Source: an uncultured Eubacteriales bacterium
Lineage (GTDB): Bacteria > Bacillota_A > Clostridia > Oscillospirales > Oscillospiraceae
NCBI GenBank assembly: GCA_949451265.1
Contig: CASTQR010000007.1
Span: 1 to 20,637 of the forward strand
Length of the DNA stretch: 20,637 nucleotides
Direction: 5' to 3'
Below the pieces are notes generated by a model. That model was not told where the DNA came from. It saw only the letters and a program-made list of their open reading frames with translations, and searched no databases. This document shows, in pieces, positions 14,916 through 20,637 of the stretch (its first letter is position 1; each line of letters opens with the position of its first letter). Position numbers and translations under genes: made by a program.

Positions 14916-15500
14916 CTACCCCTCCTTCTGCATCAAAATAAACTCGGCGATCCGGTACATGGACAGGTGCTTGGCCTGGCTCAGCGCCCGGATGTAGTCA
15001 TAGGCCTCCTGTTCGGTCTTGCCCTGCTCCGACATGATCAGGCCCTTGGCTTTCTCGATGACAATGCGGTTTTCCAGCCGGGCCGCCGTTTTCTCCATAT
15101 CCTTGCGGAGCTGGCGCAGCTCCTGGCTGCGGGCGGTGGCCAGCTCAATGCTGGGCACCAGGGATTTCTCGTCGATGGGCTTTACCAGATAGCCGCTGAC
15201 GCCGCAGCTCTTGGCCCGGTTGATGAAGTCCCGCTCACTGTAGGCCGTCAGCATGACGATGGCCCCGGCCAGGTTCTCCTCGTGGATGATCCGGGCGGCG
15301 GACAGCCCGTCCAGGAAGGGCATCTTCACGTCCAGCAGGATCAGATCCGGGCGGTGCTGGCGGCAGAGCTCCACGGCGTCCAGCCCGTCGGACGCCTCCG
15401 CCACCACCTCATAGCCCGCGGAGGTCAGCAGCTCCCGCAGGTCCATCTTGGTGACGGGCTCGTCGTCGGCGATGATGATCCGTATTTTCTCGTTGTCCAT
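14916..15500 (-). CDS. eutV: EutV, response regulator with ANTAR RNA-binding antiterminator domain
   Basis: 194 residues from the ATG at 15500, chosen because GGGAGG lies four bases upstream; a GTG at 15512 is in frame without a ribosome site. Residues 1-120 are a receiver domain with D12/D13, phospho-acceptor D57 (DLILLDVKMP), T85 and K107. A coiled linker (115-135) joins an ANTAR domain of about 130-188 (RLENRIVIEKAKGLIM, EAYDYIRALSQAKHLSMYRI). Phosphorylated EutV dimerises, binds paired small hairpins in eut mRNA leaders and prevents terminator folding. Likely targets in this window are the leaders of eutS (16391-16487) and eutG (19221-19304), and perhaps eutA (13425-13474). Overall length matches E. 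faecalis EutV (about 190). Confidence 0.96.
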   Translation of the reverse strand: MDNEKIRIIIADDEPVTKMDLRELLTSAGYEVVAEASDGLDAVELCRQHRPDLILLDVKMPFLDGLSAARIIHEENLAGAIVMLTAYSERDFINRAKSCGVSGYLVKPIDEKSLVPSIELATARSQELRQLRKDMEKTAARLENRIVIEKAKGLIMSEQGKTEQEAYDYIRALSQAKHLSMYRIAEFILMQKEG

Positions 15501-15512
15501 GGGGCCTCCCAC

Positions 15513-15537
15513 GCGTCCGGGCCGGGGGCCGGGACGC
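15513..15537 (-). other. GC hairpin between eutP and eutV
   Basis: Inverted repeat with arms GCGTCC/GGACGC, one mismatch, then GGCC/GGCC around a three-base loop. It ends only three bases before the eutV ribosome site (GGGAGG) and has no U-run. It could insulate or lower eutV translation, or mark an RNA processing point. Role inferred. Confidence 0.4.
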
Positions 15538-15540
15538 CGC

Positions 15541-15981
15541 TTACAGATTCAGAAATTCCACCAGCTCGGGCACGCCCTTGCCGGTGACGCCGCTGGCCAC
15601 GAAGATGTCCTTGGCCCCGGCCATGCGCAGGTATTTCTTGGCGTTCTCCACCTGCTCCGGGGTGGCCAGATCCTCTTTTGTGACCACGCCCACAATGGGC
15701 TTGGCGAACATGGTGCCGTAGGCCGGGGGGAACATGGTGCCGTCCTCGATGGCCTCCTGCACCAGCACCACCACGTCCGCGTCGGTGGCGGTGACCATCA
15801 GGGCGCCCCGGTAGCCCCGGCGCTCCAGGTATTCCCCCGGCGTGTCGATCATGTTCTGATTGATGATGGACACGGTCTGGGTTTTGTGGTAGCGGATCTG
15901 TTCGTGGTTGATGCACTGGCACAGGGTGGTCTTTCCCGCCGCCGACCGGCCCATCAGCACAATGCGCGTCTTGTCCCCCAT
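15541..15981 (-). CDS. eutP: EutP, P-loop GTPase-like protein / proposed acetate kinase
   Basis: 146 residues, close to enteric EutP (about 159). The P-loop GRSAAGKT (11-18), the DTPGE switch (46-50) and TKED (101-104) show an Era/Ras-like nucleotide-binding fold. EutP of Salmonella has been reported to have acetate kinase activity. If that holds here it would turn the acetyl-phosphate from PduL into acetate and ATP; no other acetate kinase or eutQ is visible in the window. The ATG at 15981 lies four bases after the eutS stop and has only a weak purine stretch upstream, so translation may be coupled to eutS. Confidence 0.94.
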   Translation of the reverse strand: MGDKTRIVLMGRSAAGKTTLCQCINHEQIRYHKTQTVSIINQNMIDTPGEYLERRGYRGALMVTATDADVVVLVQEAIEDGTMFPPAYGTMFAKPIVGVVTKEDLATPEQVENAKKYLRMAGAKDIFVASGVTGKGVPELVEFLNL

Positions 15982-15985
15982 GCCG

Positions 15986-16336
15986 TCAGGTCTTGGTCAT
16001 GGGGGCGGGGGAGAAGCCCATCATGTCGCACAGCACCTTCATCACGTCCCGCAGGGAGGCCTCCACGGCGGCCACGTCCCCGGTGAACACCAGGGAGCCG
16101 TTGAAGCGGTCCACGAAGCCGATCTTCACATCGGCGGCCTTGGAGGCCACGTCGGCGGCGATCATGGCCCCCTCGCTGGGGGTGATGGTGAGGATGCCGA
16201 TGGCGCCCTCCGCGTCCAGCAGGCCCAGCTTGGCGTAGAGATCCTTTGTGGGGTTGGCGATCACGTGGGCCAGCGTGACCTGCTTGCCCGGGACAAATTC
16301 CTGGATAATTCGCTTCTTCTCGTCCAGCTCGATCAT
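15986..16336 (-). CDS. eutS: EutS, circularly permuted BMC-H shell protein
   Basis: 116 residues (enteric EutS about 111). A short N-terminal arm [20 protein letters not shown] is followed by the permuted BMC domain: [39 protein letters not shown] and [17 protein letters not shown]. EutS/PduU-type hexamers are bent or carry a small beta-barrel that plugs the pore, and so may sit at edges of the shell. ATG at 16336 with AAGGAGG seven bases upstream. It is the first gene after the operon promoter and its antiterminator leader, as expected for a eutS-led operon. Confidence 0.96.
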   Translation of the reverse strand: MIELDEKKRIIQEFVPGKQVTLAHVIANPTKDLYAKLGLLDAEGAIGILTITPSEGAMIAADVASKAADVKIGFVDRFNGSLVFTGDVAAVEASLRDVMKVLCDMMGFSPAPMTKT

Positions 16337-16390
16337 GCAGTCCCCTCCTTAACCCTGCGCCGGAATGCCGCGGCCTGGAAAAATCCACAG

Positions 16391-16434
16391 AAAAACATAA
16401 TAACTCCTGTCAATATCTCTATCAACAGAAGTTA
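16391..16434 (-). terminator. intrinsic terminator in the eutS leader, switch target of EutV
   Basis: A fully paired 15-base stem (3 GU pairs) with arms TAACTTCTGTTGATA and TATTGACAGGAGTTA and loop GAGA spans 16401-16434. It is followed on the transcript by TTATGTTTTT (16400-16391). The 5' arm shares bases 16427-16434 with hairpin P2, so folding of P2 excludes the terminator. Confidence 0.75.
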
Positions 16435-16487
16435 CATCACTTCCAGTCAAACCCGTACCGGCGGCGGCGCTGACGTCGCGCGGCCGC
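16427..16487 (-). promoter_or_regulatory. EutV antiterminator hairpins P1 and P2 of the eut operon
   Basis: P1 (16461-16487) has arms GCGGCCGCGC and GCGCCGCCGC with one C-C mismatch and loop GACGUCA. P2 (16427-16444) has arms GGAAGT and ACTTCT and loop GAUGUA. Both loops start GAYGU and end in A. ANTAR antiterminators bind two such hairpins; P2 competes with the terminator. P1 has a seven-base loop and the two are 16 bases apart, so P1 is the less certain of the two. Confidence 0.6.
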
Positions 16488-16535
16488 GGGCGGTGCCGCA
16501 GTATTCAGTTGTGGATATCACGAAATTCGCTTTTT

Positions 16536-16564
16536 ATTTTAGCAGACAATTTAACCATTGTCAA
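16536..16564 (-). promoter_or_regulatory. sigma-A promoter of the eut operon
   Basis: TTGACA (16564-16559) and TAAAAT (16541-16536) with an exact 17-base spacer on the minus strand. AT-rich DNA (AAAATTTTAACAAAAC) upstream could act as an UP element. Transcription would start near 16529, giving a leader of about 190 bases before eutS. Confidence 0.85.
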
Positions 16565-16623
16565 CAAAGGGGACAAAGTTTTGTTAAAATTTTTCAAGCC
16601 CTGGAAACAGAGGGCTGGGGGCC

Positions 16624-16653
16624 TTTACAGCGGGGCGGGGGCTATGGTATACT
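16624..16653 (+). promoter_or_regulatory. promoter of the DUF2284 gene
   Basis: TTTACA (16624-16629), 18-base spacer, TATACT (16648-16653) with the extended element TGG directly before it. The predicted leader is about 47 bases. It is divergent from the eut promoter, with the -35 boxes about 60 bases apart. Confidence 0.65.
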
Positions 16654-16706
16654 GGTGCCAGAAAATGCCGGGAAATCACGGGAAACCCGGCGGAGGGGGG
16701 ACGGAT

Positions 16707-17255
16707 ATGTACACCACCCAGGTGAAAACGGCGGTGCTGCCGGTGGCACGGTGGCTGGACGACTATTGTAGACCGGAGCGGTTCCGGGACGCCTGCCGGG
16801 CCTGCCCGGATTATGGGAAGGTGTGGTCCTGCCCGCCGGGGGTGCCCGACGCCCGGACGGCCTTCGCCCCCTTCCGCACGGCCCATATCATCGGGGTGCG
16901 GGTGGACTACAGCCCCGAAACCATCGCCGCCGCCGTCACTCCGGAACGGACCGAGGAGCTGCGCCAGGCCAGCTACGGTGTGGTGAAAAAGCTGCTGCTG
17001 TCCACCCTGCTGGAGCTGGAAAGGACGGTTCCGGGGAGCTGGACGGTGGCGGCGGGCCGGTGCGAGCAGTGCGGGAGCTGCACCCGCCGGGCGGGGCTGC
17101 CCTGCCGGAAGCCGGATCGGATGCGGTACTCCTTTTCCGCCTTCGGCTTCGACCTGGGGGAGCTGGCCCGGAGGGAGCTGGGGCTGGAGCTCTTGTGGGC
17201 GGAGCGGGGGCTGCCCGCCTACAACGCGGCCATCGCCGCCTTCCTCACACCTTAA
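16707..17255 (+). CDS. DUF2284 predicted metal-binding protein
   Basis: 182 residues from the ATG at 16707, with GGAGGGGGG six bases upstream. Two Cys groups are present. The first is C21, C30, C33 and C42 in CRACPDYGKVWSCPPG. The second is C119, C122, C125 and C133 in CEQCGSCTRRAGLPC. This is the pattern of the DUF2284 family of small predicted metal or Fe-S binding proteins, common in anaerobes; their function is not known. The C-terminus (RMRYSFSAFGFDLGELAR) is also typical. It is transcribed alone, away from eutS, and ends in a strong terminator. Nothing ties it to ethanolamine beyond the shared upstream region. Confidence 0.85.
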   Translation: MYTTQVKTAVLPVARWLDDYCRPERFRDACRACPDYGKVWSCPPGVPDARTAFAPFRTAHIIGVRVDYSPETIAAAVTPERTEELRQASYGVVKKLLLSTLLELERTVPGSWTVAAGRCEQCGSCTRRAGLPCRKPDRMRYSFSAFGFDLGELARRELGLELLWAERGLPAYNAAIAAFLTP

Positions 17256-17262
17256 AAACAGG

Positions 17263-17296
17263 ACGGCAGGATCCGCCGGGCGGATCCTGCCGTTTT
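17263..17296. terminator. bidirectional terminator between the DUF2284 gene and the GNAT gene
   Basis: A perfect 13-pair stem ACGGCAGGATCCG/CGGATCCTGCCGT with loop CCGGG. It is followed by TTTT on the plus strand and by a CTGTTTTTAAG stretch on the minus strand. It serves the two converging genes that end at 17255 and 17300. Confidence 0.9.
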
Positions 17297-17299
17297 GTG

Positions 17300-17773
17300 T
17301 CACAGAGTTTTGACCATGATGTTTTCGTCCAGGCCGGGGAGGATGGCGTCGGGCACATAGCCCACCTTCCGGTAGCCCATGGACTGGTAGAGGGCCTTGG
17401 CCCTGGGGTTGAAGGCGCTCACCAGAAGGGAGGTCTTGCGGAAGCCCAGCTCCCGGGCCACCCCCTCGTAGACCTTCAGGAGGGTGCGGCCCACCCCCAT
17501 GCCCCGGAACCGCTTCTTCACGCCCAGCAGGGCCAGGTAGGGGAAGGCGCCGAAAAAGCCGTGGAGCTCCACCTGCATGGCGCCCACCACCTCGTTGCGG
17601 GAGTCCACCGCCAGCCACAGGTCGCCCTTGGCCGCGGCGTCGGCCAGGATGCCGTCCAGCCGCCCGTCCCGGGTGAAGTAGTGGTCGTAGAGGGCGCTGT
17701 CCAGGAACACCTCCCGGATCTCGGGAAGGCGCTCCGGCGCGGCCCGCTCTATGGTTATGTTGATCCCGTTCAT
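17300..17773 (-). CDS. GNAT-family N-acetyltransferase
   Basis: 157 residues, the usual size of a stand-alone GNAT enzyme. The acetyl-CoA motif is VKKRFRGMGVGRTLL (R90-G91-M92-G93-V94-G95), and the late strand carries SAFNPRAKALYQSMGYRKVGY, typical of motif B. It transfers an acetyl group from acetyl-CoA to an amine; the substrate cannot be told. ATG at 17773 with AGGGG five bases upstream, 18 bases after the Eis-like gene, so the two are probably one transcript from the promoter at 19129-19157. Confidence 0.88.
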   Translation of the reverse strand: MNGINITIERAAPERLPEIREVFLDSALYDHYFTRDGRLDGILADAAAKGDLWLAVDSRNEVVGAMQVELHGFFGAFPYLALLGVKKRFRGMGVGRTLLKVYEGVARELGFRKTSLLVSAFNPRAKALYQSMGYRKVGYVPDAILPGLDENIMVKTL

Positions 17774-17791
17774 AAAAACCCCTGCTTCCCG

Positions 17792-19024
17792 TCAAAAGTA
17801 GGTGTAGTTCACAGGCTTTTCCCGCCAGCCGATGGCGTTCTGCACGTCGGGGATATAGGCGGGGTCAGAAATATCCATGACGCCGTGGGCCGCCGCTTTG
17901 TCCAGATCGTAGGCGCCCATCACCAGGGAGGACAGGGCGGCGATGTCCGCGCGCAGGGTGACCTGGGGGGCGGTACGCCCTGTCAGCTCCACCCGGTCCC
18001 CGGACACATGGAGGAAATAGCTGCCGCTATTGTCCTGGAGGAAGCCGTCCTCCACCTGGAGCTCCAGCACGAAGTCCCGGCCCGCCGGGGCGGCGCAATG
18101 CCCCTGGTTGCGGAAATAAGCCGCCACGTCCAAAATGCGGCACATATAGCCCATGGTGCGCCGGCCGATCTCCTGGATGCAGCCGTCGTGGGCCCGGTTC
18201 TCCCCGCTGTCCGGGTTGAGGAACAGCATGTGGAGATCGGGGTCGGGGGAGAGGAACCGCACCCGCTCGATCTGGTCGCCCTGGGAGGCGAAGAAGGTCA
18301 TGAACTGCTTCAGGGTGTCCAGATCGTCGTATACCATCTCCCGCACCAGCAGGTCGTGGTAGCAGTCGGTGTAGTGATCCACCTCCACGAACTCGAAGGT
18401 GAGGTATCCGGTGATCCGCCCCGCCCGGCGGCACAGCACCACGTAGGGCATATCGAAAATGCGGTGGGGATCCATGTAGTGGTGGAGGGCGGCGCCGTGG
18501 GTGCGCTCCACCCAGCGGCGGTAGTAGTCCAGCACCGCCGCCCTATCCTCCTCCCGGGCGTAGCTTAACCCGGACTTGTCCCCGAAGGAGCGAATATAGC
18601 AGGGCTTGGGGGCGTACAGGGTATTTTCATTGCAGAACCCGTAGCCCATCTTGTGGTAAAACGCGGGGTTGAAAGGGTGCAGGCAGCTGATTGGCACGCC
18701 TGACCTGGCGTAGTACCGCATCAACACCTCCAAGAGCGTGCGGGCCACGTGCTCCTTTTTCCGCAGAAAATTGGTGGAGACGTAGGCCGCCGCTCCCATC
18801 GGCGTCATCACCCCTCTGACGTTGAGGGTGAAGTCCATCATCAGGATGGAGCCCAGCAGGGTTCCATCGTCATCGAAGCAGCCGAGGTAGCGTCCCTCGT
18901 CCGGCCGGTACAGTTCGCCCTCCATATTCTTCAGGAGGAGCTCCGGCGTCTTGGACGGGAACGAGGTGACCACGTTCCGGGCCAGCTGCCCAACCTCCGA
19001 AGGAAGAACAAACCTGATATCCAA
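17792..19024 (-). CDS. Eis-like GNAT acetyltransferase with SCP2-like C-terminus
   Basis: About 410 residues from a TTG at 19024, the size of the Eis family. AAAGGAG lies 11 bases upstream, and the mapped promoter (start near 19122) rules out the ATG at 19129. An N-terminal GNAT domain (about 1-150) is followed by a second, degenerate GNAT domain (about 150-300). The C-terminal part from about 300 (FVLELQVEDGFL, VTLRADIAALSSLVMGAYDL, DISDPAYIPDVQNAI) resembles the SCP2-like domain of Eis. Eis proteins acetylate amines, including some aminoglycosides, but most clostridial members are untested. The acetyl-CoA loop reads FLRKKEHVARTLLEVL, without the usual Gly of RRxGxx. It lies between the eut operon and eutG and shows no link to ethanolamine. 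Confidence 0.85.
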   Translation of the reverse strand: MDIRFVLPSEVGQLARNVVTSFPSKTPELLLKNMEGELYRPDEGRYLGCFDDDGTLLGSILMMDFTLNVRGVMTPMGAAAYVSTNFLRKKEHVARTLLEVLMRYYARSGVPISCLHPFNPAFYHKMGYGFCNENTLYAPKPCYIRSFGDKSGLSYAREEDRAAVLDYYRRWVERTHGAALHHYMDPHRIFDMPYVVLCRRAGRITGYLTFEFVEVDHYTDCYHDLLVREMVYDDLDTLKQFMTFFASQGDQIERVRFLSPDPDLHMLFLNPDSGENRAHDGCIQEIGRRTMGYMCRILDVAAYFRNQGHCAAPAGRDFVLELQVEDGFLQDNSGSYFLHVSGDRVELTGRTAPQVTLRADIAALSSLVMGAYDLDKAAAHGVMDISDPAYIPDVQNAIGWREKPVNYTYF

Positions 19025-19128
19025 TTTGGGTAACACTCCTTTGCCCGGGCCGCCCCTTCCGGCGCGGACGCGGGCAGATCTGCGGGACCGGCTGGACGGC
19101 CCCGGGTACACCAGCTTTGCTGCTGTCA

Positions 19129-19157
19129 ATTATGTCAGGTTTTGGGGGAAATGTCAA
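19129..19157 (-). promoter_or_regulatory. promoter of the Eis-like / GNAT gene pair
   Basis: TTGACA (19157-19152), 17-base spacer, CATAAT (19134-19129) on the minus strand. The expected start near 19122 gives a leader of about 100 GC-rich bases. Confidence 0.75.
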
Positions 19158-19186
19158 CGGGTCTGTGTAAAATTGTCCCAAAGGGC

Positions 19187-19215
19187 TTGACAAGTCCTGG
19201 CAGATTGGGTAAAGT
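19187..19215 (+). promoter_or_regulatory. promoter of eutG
   Basis: TTGACA (19187-19192), exact 17-base spacer, TAAAGT (19210-19215) on the plus strand. The start should fall near 19222, at the base of the first leader hairpin. It is divergent from the promoter of the Eis-like gene, and the -35 boxes are 29 bases apart. Confidence 0.8.
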
Positions 19216-19220
19216 GGAGG

Positions 19221-19273
19221 TGTCCCCCGGCGACGGAGCGGGGGGACAGGCAAGGGAGCGATGGAGCGCCTTG
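19221..19273 (+). promoter_or_regulatory. EutV antiterminator hairpins P1 and P2 of eutG
   Basis: P1 (19221-19248) has arms TGTCCCCCGGC and GCGGGGGGACA with two bulged G and hexaloop GACGGA (19232-19237). P2 (19251-19273) has CAAGG/CCTTG and GC/GC around a small internal loop and hexaloop GATGGA (19260-19265). The loops and their closing pairs form an 11-base direct repeat GCGAYGGAGCG (19230 and 19258). P2 with its closing bases, AGCGATGGAGCGC, agrees at 11 of 13 places with the AGCAANGRRGCUY motif I recall for E. faecalis EutV sites. Confidence 0.75.
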
Positions 19274-19304
19274 GATCGCCGCGGGCGGATCCAGGCGCTT
19301 TTTT
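19266..19304 (+). terminator. intrinsic terminator in the eutG leader
   Basis: Arms GCGCCTTGGATCGCC and GGCGGATCCAGGCGC (14 pairs, two single bulges) with loop GCG, followed by six T (19299-19304). It lies 40 bases before the eutG start. Its 5' arm shares 19266-19273 with P2, so the two cannot form together. Confidence 0.85.
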
Positions 19305-19343
19305 GAGTTTTTCGGGATGATCCGGGACGGAAGGGGTATAAAT

Positions 19344-20477
19344 ATGGATCAATTTCAGCTGGGCACGAAGATTTTCATGGGCGGCGGGCTGGACGGCCTG
19401 CTGGCGGGGCGGAAGCGGGTGCTGGTCGTCAGCGACAAGTTCCTGGTGGACAGCGGCAAGGTCTCCTATGTGACGGACGCGGCGGGCCGGACGGGGGCGG
19501 AGTGCCGGATCTTCTCCGACGTACAGGCCGACCCGGATATCTCCACCGTCACCGCCGGGGTGGGGCTGCTGCTGGACTTTCAGCCGGACGCGGTGATCGC
19601 CTTCGGGGGCGGCTCCGCCATCGACGCGGCCAAGGCCATCCTGTTCTTCTCCGCCAAGCAGCGGGACGTGCGGGAGGTGCTGTTCGCCGCCATCCCCACC
19701 ACCAGCGGCACCGGGTCGGAGGTGAGCCGGTTCGCCGTCATCACCGACCGGGAGAAGGAGGTCAAGTACCCCCTGGTGGACGATGGGCTGCTGCCCCACG
19801 CGGCGGTGCTGGACCCGGTCCTCACGGTGAGCGTGCCGCCGGCTGTCACCGCGGACACGGGCATCGACGTGTTCACCCACGCGGTGGAGGCCTTCGTGTC
19901 CACCGCCCGGACGGACTTCTCCGACGCGGCCGCGGAAAAGGCCCTCAAGCTGGCCTACCGCAACCTGCTGGAGGCGTACCGGGATCCGGAGAATTTGGAG
20001 GCCCGGCAGAAGATGCACAACGCCTCCTGCCTGGCGGGGATCGCCTTTTCCAACTCGGGGCTGGGGCTGAACCACGGGATGGCCCACGCCCTGGGGGCCC
20101 ATTTCCACATCTCCCACGGCAGGGCCAACGGCATTTTGCTGCCCTATGTCATGAGCTTCAACGCCGGATGTATCGACGGGCTGACGCCCACGGCGAAGCG
20201 GTACGCCCAGATCTCCCGGCTGCTGCGGCTGGACAGCACCAGCGTGCGGCAGAGCGCCCTCCAGCTCATCCGCACCATCCGCAATTCCATGGATAAGCTG
20301 GGAATGCCCTCCACCATCAAGGACGCGGGGGTGCCCCAGGCGGAGTTTGAGACGGACGTGGAGGCCATGGCGGCGGACGCCCTGGCAGACCGCTGCACCG
20401 CCACCAACCCCAGGGAGTGCAGCCGGGAGGATATCGTGCGGATCTACCGGCGGGCCTATTCGGGAAAGCTGTTTTAA
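19344..20477 (+). CDS. eutG: EutG-type iron-containing alcohol dehydrogenase
   Basis: 377 residues from the ATG at 19344; AAGGGG lies seven bases upstream. It reduces acetaldehyde to ethanol with NADH and so regenerates NAD+ for the aldehyde dehydrogenase. The group III (iron) dehydrogenase fold is clear: VIAFGGGSAIDAAKAI (84-99), IPTTSGTGSEVSRFAVIT (117-134), and the metal ligands D175, H179, H244 and H258 in DTGIDVFTHAVEAF and GLNHGMAHALGAHFHISHG. It lacks an N-terminal encapsulation peptide. It stands apart from the operon, on the opposite strand, about 3 kb from eutS. The leader with two GAYGGA-loop hairpins and a terminator is the main reason to call it eutG and not a generic alcohol dehydrogenase. 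A 1,2-propanediol or butanol dehydrogenase would look similar. Confidence 0.85.
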   Translation: MDQFQLGTKIFMGGGLDGLLAGRKRVLVVSDKFLVDSGKVSYVTDAAGRTGAECRIFSDVQADPDISTVTAGVGLLLDFQPDAVIAFGGGSAIDAAKAILFFSAKQRDVREVLFAAIPTTSGTGSEVSRFAVITDREKEVKYPLVDDGLLPHAAVLDPVLTVSVPPAVTADTGIDVFTHAVEAFVSTARTDFSDAAAEKALKLAYRNLLEAYRDPENLEARQKMHNASCLAGIAFSNSGLGLNHGMAHALGAHFHISHGRANGILLPYVMSFNAGCIDGLTPTAKRYAQISRLLRLDSTSVRQSALQLIRTIRNSMDKLGMPSTIKDAGVPQAEFETDVEAMAADALADRCTATNPRECSREDIVRIYRRAYSGKLF

Positions 20478-20492
20478 TATTAAGGTAGAAAG

Positions 20493-20528
20493 CGGGCGGC
20501 CTGTGGGGTTCCACGGGCCGCCCGGTTT
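20493..20528 (+). terminator. terminator after eutG
   Basis: 14-pair stem CGGGCGGCCTGTGG/CCACGGGCCGCCCG (one GU pair) with loop GGTT, followed by GTTTGC, a short T stretch. It begins 16 bases after the eutG stop. Confidence 0.8.
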
Positions 20529-20539
20529 GCCGGAGGGGA

Positions 20540-20568
20540 TTGACATTTGGGCGGGGATGGGGTATTTT
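20540..20568 (+). promoter_or_regulatory. promoter in front of the right-edge tRNA-like sequence
   Basis: TTGACA (20540-20545), 17-base spacer, TATTTT (20563-20568). The start would fall near 20575, about 14 bases before the tRNA-like sequence, as is common for tRNA promoters. Confidence 0.65.
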
Positions 20569-20588
20569 ATTAGGGTAGGTTGCGACGG

Positions 20589-20637
20589 GCAGCGGTATCG
20601 AAGTGGTCATAACGGGGCTGACTCGAAATCATGTTAT
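20589..20637 (+). tRNA. 5' part of a probable tRNA-Ser(CGA), cut by the window end
   Basis: The sequence TATCGAAGTGGTCATAACGG looks like positions 8 to about 25 of a Firmicute serine tRNA, with D-stem TCG/CGG. An anticodon loop CTCGAAA (20622-20628) follows, with anticodon CGA at 20624-20626. The acceptor strand would be GCAGCGG (20589-20595). Only three of five anticodon-stem pairs form (GCTGA against TCATG), and a 5' GC is unusual for tRNA-Ser. It could therefore be a degenerate copy or a wrong reading; the variable arm and 3' half lie outside the window. Confidence 0.5.

Noticed and set aside
16337..16535. Adenosylcobalamin riboswitch in the eut leader, as in the EutX/Rli55 regulatory RNAs
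   Set aside because: I found no B12-box-like sequence or multi-branched fold here or in the other intergenic spaces. The leader is explained by the two hairpins and the terminator. If a B12-sensing RNA exists it is probably outside the window.
17300..19024. Antibiotic-resistance island based on the Eis-like and GNAT genes
   Set aside because: No mobile element, integrase or resistance neighbour is present, base composition looks like that of the surroundings, and most such clostridial genes are untested.
19025..19129. Upstream ATG start for the Eis-like gene
   Set aside because: The predicted transcript begins near 19122, after this ATG, and the extra residues are Arg/Gly-rich without family similarity.

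Overview
This window is a GC-rich piece of a Firmicutes chromosome, most like a gut clostridium of the Oscillospiraceae/Flavonifractor type. That placement is inferred from strong AGGAGG-type ribosome sites, TTG and GTG starts, Firmicute-type eut gene order and an EutV/EutW two-component system; no marker gene confirms the species. Its centre is a nearly complete ethanolamine-utilization (eut) locus for a bacterial microcompartment (BMC).

Positions 1-16336, all on the minus strand, hold one long gene train. In transcription order it reads eutS, eutP, eutV, eutW, eutA, eutB, eutC, eutL, a BMC-H protein with a Pro/Glu linker and a Rho_N/SAP-like tail, acetylating aldehyde dehydrogenase (eutE type), two nearly identical eutM genes, eutT, a pduL-type phosphotransacylase, eutJ, a Cys-rich eut-associated protein of unknown function, eutN, a pduS-like Fe-S flavoprotein, a pduT-like tandem-BMC shell protein, and eutH, which is cut off by the window start. 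EutH imports ethanolamine. EutBC splits it to acetaldehyde and ammonia with adenosylcobalamin. EutA, EutT and probably the PduS-like protein keep that cofactor in working form. The aldehyde dehydrogenase and PduL make acetyl-CoA and then acetyl-phosphate. EutS, L, M, M, N, the EutK-like protein and the PduT-like protein build the shell.

Positions 16337-16706 are a divergent control region. A consensus promoter (TTGACA-17-TAAAAT) drives the eut train through a leader with two small hairpins and a terminator that overlaps the second one, as expected for antitermination by the ANTAR regulator EutV. On the other strand a DUF2284 protein is transcribed, followed by a strong bidirectional terminator.

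Positions 17300-19024 (minus) encode a small GNAT acetyltransferase and an Eis-like acetyltransferase, with no obvious eut role.

Positions 19187-20477 (plus) hold eutG, an iron-type alcohol dehydrogenase, about 3 kb from and opposite to the main operon. Its leader carries the clearest hairpin pair of the window (loops GACGGA and GATGGA) and a terminator sharing bases with the second hairpin. This makes it a likely separate member of the EutV regulon. After eutG come a terminator, a promoter and what looks like the first half of a tRNA-Ser(CGA) at the right edge.

The points most worth following are the EutV leader at the detached eutG, the shell protein with a putative nucleic-acid-binding tail, and the PduT-like protein that lacks the Fe-S cysteine although its PduS-like partner keeps both clusters.
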